Source of the DNA: Conexibacter sp. CPCC 205762
GTDB taxonomy: Bacteria > Actinomycetota > Thermoleophilia > Solirubrobacterales > Solirubrobacteraceae
Direction: 5' to 3'
Assembly: GCF_030646155.1 (NCBI RefSeq)
Contig: NZ_JAUTDN010000005.1
Location: 1-64,000 of the forward strand
Length of the DNA stretch: 64,000 bases
The translations under genes were made by a program, and so were the position numbers. Below the pieces are notes generated by a model. That model made no database searches, was not told the DNA's origin, and saw nothing but the letters and a program-made list of their open reading frames with translations. This document shows, in pieces, positions 61,208-64,000 of the stretch. Each line of letters begins with the position of its first letter. The first letter of the stretch is position 1.

Positions 61208-62947
61208 TCACGAACAACCTCCGCCCGACAACCGGTAGATCACGATCTCGGGGCCCGGCCGCTCGTACGCCAGCGGGTAGTAGTCGAACGCCCAGTCGAA
61301 GTTGAATCTCGGCGCCGTGGCGCCGTCTCTGTAGGGCGTGAAGCGCGCCACCTCCTGCCCGCGCTGTCTGAGCGCGTCGTAGTAGGCGAGCGCCTGCGGC
61401 ACCTGCTCAGGCTGGGCGTAGGCGCGATCGCGCTGGTGCGAGCCGATCACGACCCAGCAGTACCCCTTCTGCTCGTACTCGTCGATCAGCGCCGGGCGCA
61501 GCGTGCGCTCGTACTTGTCGACCTTGACGAAGCGCGGCTTGGCGACCGGTCTGCCGAAGTCGTCGACGTCGGCGCGGGTCGTGTCCCACAGTCTCCAGCG
61601 CTTGCCGTCGGGGGTCGCCGGGTTCGCGCGGTCGGGGTCCTCGCTCCAGCGCGCCGGCACGATCGGCTCCAGCACGATCGGCGTGCCGGCGGGGATGTTG
61701 GCGACCATCCAGTCGTGCGCGAGGCCGCGCGTGTCCGGCCGCGACAGGACGCGGTCGTTGTGGACGACGTGGATCAGCCCCTGGCCGAGCGCCAGCACGA
61801 TCGCGACGACCGCGACCGGCGTCGCGAAGCGCGGCCAGCGCCGCGCCGCCTGCTCGACCAGCCAGATCAGGAACCACGCGGCCAGCACGCAGGCGATCGG
61901 GAACAGCGGCAGCAGCCAGCGGCCGAAGTAGCGGTCCTGCGTGCCCATGTAGACGAGGTAGACGACGACCGTCGGCAGCAGCAGGAGCGCGACCGCGCGC
62001 TGCTTGACGCACGCCAGCACCGCCCCGCCGAGCGCCAGCAGCGCCGGGATCCAGCCGAGCCCCCAGCTGAAGACCCAGAGGTAGTAGACGATCCCGTTGT
62101 CCTCGGTCAGGCCGAGCTTCGCCAGCTCGTCGCCGCCGGCCAGCTCGCGCTGTCTGCCGACCCCGGCGCGGAACTCGTGGTAGCTGAGCAGCGCGTGCGG
62201 GTTCGCGATCAGGAAGCCGGCGCCGGCCGCGAAGCAGGCGAGCGCGCCGGCCGCGAGCAGGTGCGCGAAGCCCTGCCGCTCCGCGCGGGTGCGGATCAGC
62301 GCCGCCGTCAGCAGCGGCAGCAGGACTATTCCGGCGGTGTACTTGGTGCCGGCGGCGAGGCCGACCGCGAGCCCGCCCAGCAGCAGCCACCAGATCCCGC
62401 CGCCGCGGCCGCTGCCGGTCGCGATCAGCGCGGCGCAGACGAGCGCCAGCGTCGCCGGCGCCAGCGACGGCACGTCGTTGAGCGCCAGGTGGCTGTAGAA
62501 GACCGGCAGGAACGCGACCGCGCCGAGTGCCGCCGCCAGCAGCCCGACGCGGCGGTCCGAGAACAGCCGGCTGCCGAGCAGCGCGACGAGCCAGACCCAG
62601 ACCGTCCCCAGCAGCGCGACGGTGACGCGCGCGACCAGGAAGACCTCGCTCGGATGCTCGACGTAGGCGCGCGCGATCGCCTCGCGGCCGCCGAACCAGA
62701 CGGCGTAGACGACGTACAGCAGCTCGGTGTAGCCGGGCGGGTTGAGGAAGTAGCGCGGATCCAGCCCATGGCCGAAGAACCCGATCGCAACCGGGACGAA
62801 ATGGCCTTCCTCGTCGATGTTGTAAGAGAACGGCAGGCCGTGCCCGATCCCCCACACGCGCAGTCCGAACGCGCCCAGGAGCACCGCGATCAGGGCCGCC
62901 GAAAGCCGATCGAACCGCAGTCGCGGCCGGCGTGCGTGGCGTTCCAT
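61208..62947 (-). CDS. Glycosyltransferase family 39-type membrane protein
   Basis: Integral membrane glycosyltransferase of 579 aa (about 11-13 helices), ArnT/PMT-like. The N-terminal loop has NIDEEGHFVPVAIGFFGHGL, with the acidic pair typical of GT-C enzymes, followed by NPPGYTELLYVVYAVWFGGR. C-terminal outer part has NIPAGTPIVLEPIVPARWSE. It would use a polyprenyl-phosphate sugar. Divergent from the GT2 gene that likely supplies such a donor. Confidence 0.82.
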   Translation of the reverse strand: MERHARRPRLRFDRLSAALIAVLLGAFGLRVWGIGHGLPFSYNIDEEGHFVPVAIGFFGHGLDPRYFLNPPGYTELLYVVYAVWFGGREAIARAYVEHPSEVFLVARVTVALLGTVWVWLVALLGSRLFSDRRVGLLAAALGAVAFLPVFYSHLALNDVPSLAPATLALVCAALIATGSGRGGGIWWLLLGGLAVGLAAGTKYTAGIVLLPLLTAALIRTRAERQGFAHLLAAGALACFAAGAGFLIANPHALLSYHEFRAGVGRQRELAGGDELAKLGLTEDNGIVYYLWVFSWGLGWIPALLALGGAVLACVKQRAVALLLLPTVVVYLVYMGTQDRYFGRWLLPLFPIACVLAAWFLIWLVEQAARRWPRFATPVAVVAIVLALGQGLIHVVHNDRVLSRPDTRGLAHDWMVANIPAGTPIVLEPIVPARWSEDPDRANPATPDGKRWRLWDTTRADVDDFGRPVAKPRFVKVDKYERTLRPALIDEYEQKGYCWVVIGSHQRDRAYAQPEQVPQALAYYDALRQRGQEVARFTPYRDGATAPRFNFDWAFDYYPLAYERPGPEIVIYRLSGGGCS

Positions 62948-63039
62948 CCGGTCCTTTGGGATACTGCGGCGCGAGTCTACGGCACCGGCCGTCGGTCATC
63001 CTTCGACGCGGCCCGCGCCCACGGTGCCCGGAGTCCCCC
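62948..63039. promoter_or_regulatory. Divergent promoter region of two glycosyltransferases
   Basis: A 92-base gap between the divergent GT39-type and GT2 genes. No clear box was identified; both promoters must lie here. Confidence 0.3.
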
Positions 63040-64000
63040 ATGAAGCTGATCATCCAGATCCCCTGTAAAGACGAGGAAGAGCACCTTCCCGCGACGCTCG
63101 CCGACCTGCCCAGATCGATCCCGGGCATCGACGTGATCGAGACGCTCGTGATCGACGACGGCTCGACCGATCGCACGATCGAGGTCGCGCGCGAGCACGG
63201 CGTCGACCACATCGTCAAGCTGACCAACAACAAGGGCCTGGCGGCCGGCTTCCAGGCCGGGCTCGACGCCTGTCTCAAGCTCGGCGCCGACGTCGTCGTC
63301 AACACCGACGCCGACAACCAGTACTTCGGCGGCGACATCCCGAAGCTGGTCGCGCCGATCCTCGCCGGCAGCGCCGACATGGTGATCGGCGACCGCGACG
63401 TCGCGTCGATCGCGCACTTCTCGCCGCTGAAGGTCTCGCTGCAGAAGCTCGGCTCGTGGGTCGTGCGCCAGGCCTCCTCGACGAGAGTGCCCGACACGAC
63501 CTCCGGCTTCCGCGCCTACAACCGCGAGGCGGCGCTGCAGCTCGTCGTCGTGTCGAAGTTCACCTACACGCTCGAGACGATCATCCAGGCCGGCAGACAG
63601 CTGGTCGCGATCGACGACGTGAAGATCAGAACGAACCCGAAGACGCGCGAGTCGCGTCTGTTCCCGTCGATGGGCGCCTACGTCCGCCGCAACTCGATCT
63701 CGATCTTCCGCATCTACGCGCAGTACGAGCCGCTGCGCGTCTTCTGGACCGCCGGCACGATCGTCGGCGTGCTCGCGCTCGCCGTCTGGGCGCGCTTCCT
63801 CGTCTCCTGGATACAGGGCGAGGGCGCCGGTCACGTGCAGTCGCTGATCCTCGGCTCGGTCCTCTTCACCGCCACGATGCTGCTGTTCGCGCTCGGCGTG
63901 ATCGGCGACCTGCTCGCCGCCCAGCGCACGCTGTCGCAGCGGACCTTCGAGCGTGTCCGCCGGATCGAGCTGCAGCTCGGCATCCCCCCGTCCCATTACG
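63040..64000 (+). CDS. GT2 polyprenyl-phosphate glycosyltransferase (cut by window end)
   Basis: Family 2 glycosyltransferase, at least 320 aa, open at the right edge. MKLIIQIPCKDEEEHLPATL starts the GT-A domain; VIDDGSTDRTIEVARE, VVNTDADNQYFGGDI (metal-binding DADN) and SSTRVPDTTSGFRAYNRE follow. Two membrane helices (TAGTIVGVLALAVWARFLVS; LILGSVLFTATMLLFALGVI) near the C-terminus suggest a DPM1/GtrB-like enzyme that loads a sugar on polyprenyl phosphate. ATG 63040; no stop within the window. Confidence 0.87.
   Translation, partial: MKLIIQIPCKDEEEHLPATLADLPRSIPGIDVIETLVIDDGSTDRTIEVAREHGVDHIVKLTNNKGLAAGFQAGLDACLKLGADVVVNTDADNQYFGGDIPKLVAPILAGSADMVIGDRDVASIAHFSPLKVSLQKLGSWVVRQASSTRVPDTTSGFRAYNREAALQLVVVSKFTYTLETIIQAGRQLVAIDDVKIRTNPKTRESRLFPSMGAYVRRNSISIFRIYAQYEPLRVFWTAGTIVGVLALAVWARFLVSWIQGEGAGHVQSLILGSVLFTATMLLFALGVIGDLLAAQRTLSQRTFERVRRIELQLGIPPSHY

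Overview
The window is chromosomal DNA of very high GC content with genes packed on both strands. It looks like an actinobacterium of the Thermoleophilia/Solirubrobacterales type, close to Conexibacter. Support comes from the housekeeping gene orders, a FliA/WhiG-type sigma factor, an RmuC/SepIVA-like/coaD/rsmD/recG block, a class IB terpene synthase of the YtpB family, and a collagen-like secreted protein whose N-terminal membrane segment is of a kind I associate with this class. No rRNA, tRNA, CRISPR array, phage or insertion sequence was seen. AGA arginine codons are unusually common for this base composition.

Layout. 1-4.6 kb: an FtsX-type ABC exporter (permease, one canonical and one degenerate ATPase) with a PadR regulator, divergent from a terpene synthase-like gene (4.7-5.8 kb). 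6-9.4 kb: MYG1-like hydrolase, CPA2 antiporter, secreted beta-propeller protein. 9.4-12.5 kb: a regulatory island with an ArsR-type regulator, an ECF sigma factor, a methyltransferase, a 19-residue repeat micropeptide and a Crp-type regulator. 12.5-18.8 kb: hypothetical genes, RNase HI, a second EF-G, the FliA/WhiG-type sigma factor and a Xer recombinase. 18.5-25.5 kb: L,D-transpeptidase, HAD phosphatase, alpha/beta hydrolase, ilvD, two unknown proteins and thiD.

25.6-38.8 kb: dprA and comM, divergent from yraN, then rnhB, lepB, rplS, trmD, rimM, khpA, rpsP, ffh, an SPFH/NfeD pair and ftsY, all on the minus strand; a GNAT gene and an amidase lie on the plus strand. 38.9-46.6 kb: smc, rnc, acpP, plsX, rpmF, yceD and an acyl-CoA synthetase, joining lipid synthesis with ribosome and chromosome functions. 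46.6-55.9 kb: two unknown proteins, rmuC, a SepIVA/DivIVA-like coiled-coil gene, coaD, rsmD, recG, a fakA-like gene and rpmB. 56-57.6 kb: the collagen-like protein, ending in a strong hairpin. 57.6-61.1 kb: a complete riboflavin operon (ribD, ribE, ribBA, ribH). 61.2-64 kb: a polytopic GT39-type glycosyltransferase divergent from a GT2 polyprenyl-phosphate sugar transferase cut by the window edge.

Most minus-strand operons are translationally coupled through ATGA, GTGA or TGATG overlaps. Two genes (the FliA/WhiG-type sigma factor and rnc) appear to use CTG as start codon, and two divergent gene pairs share overlapping start codons at a CATG. These, the IIRP micropeptide, the degenerate ATPase, the terpene synthase locus and the collagen/YadA-head/S74 protein are the observations most worth following up.
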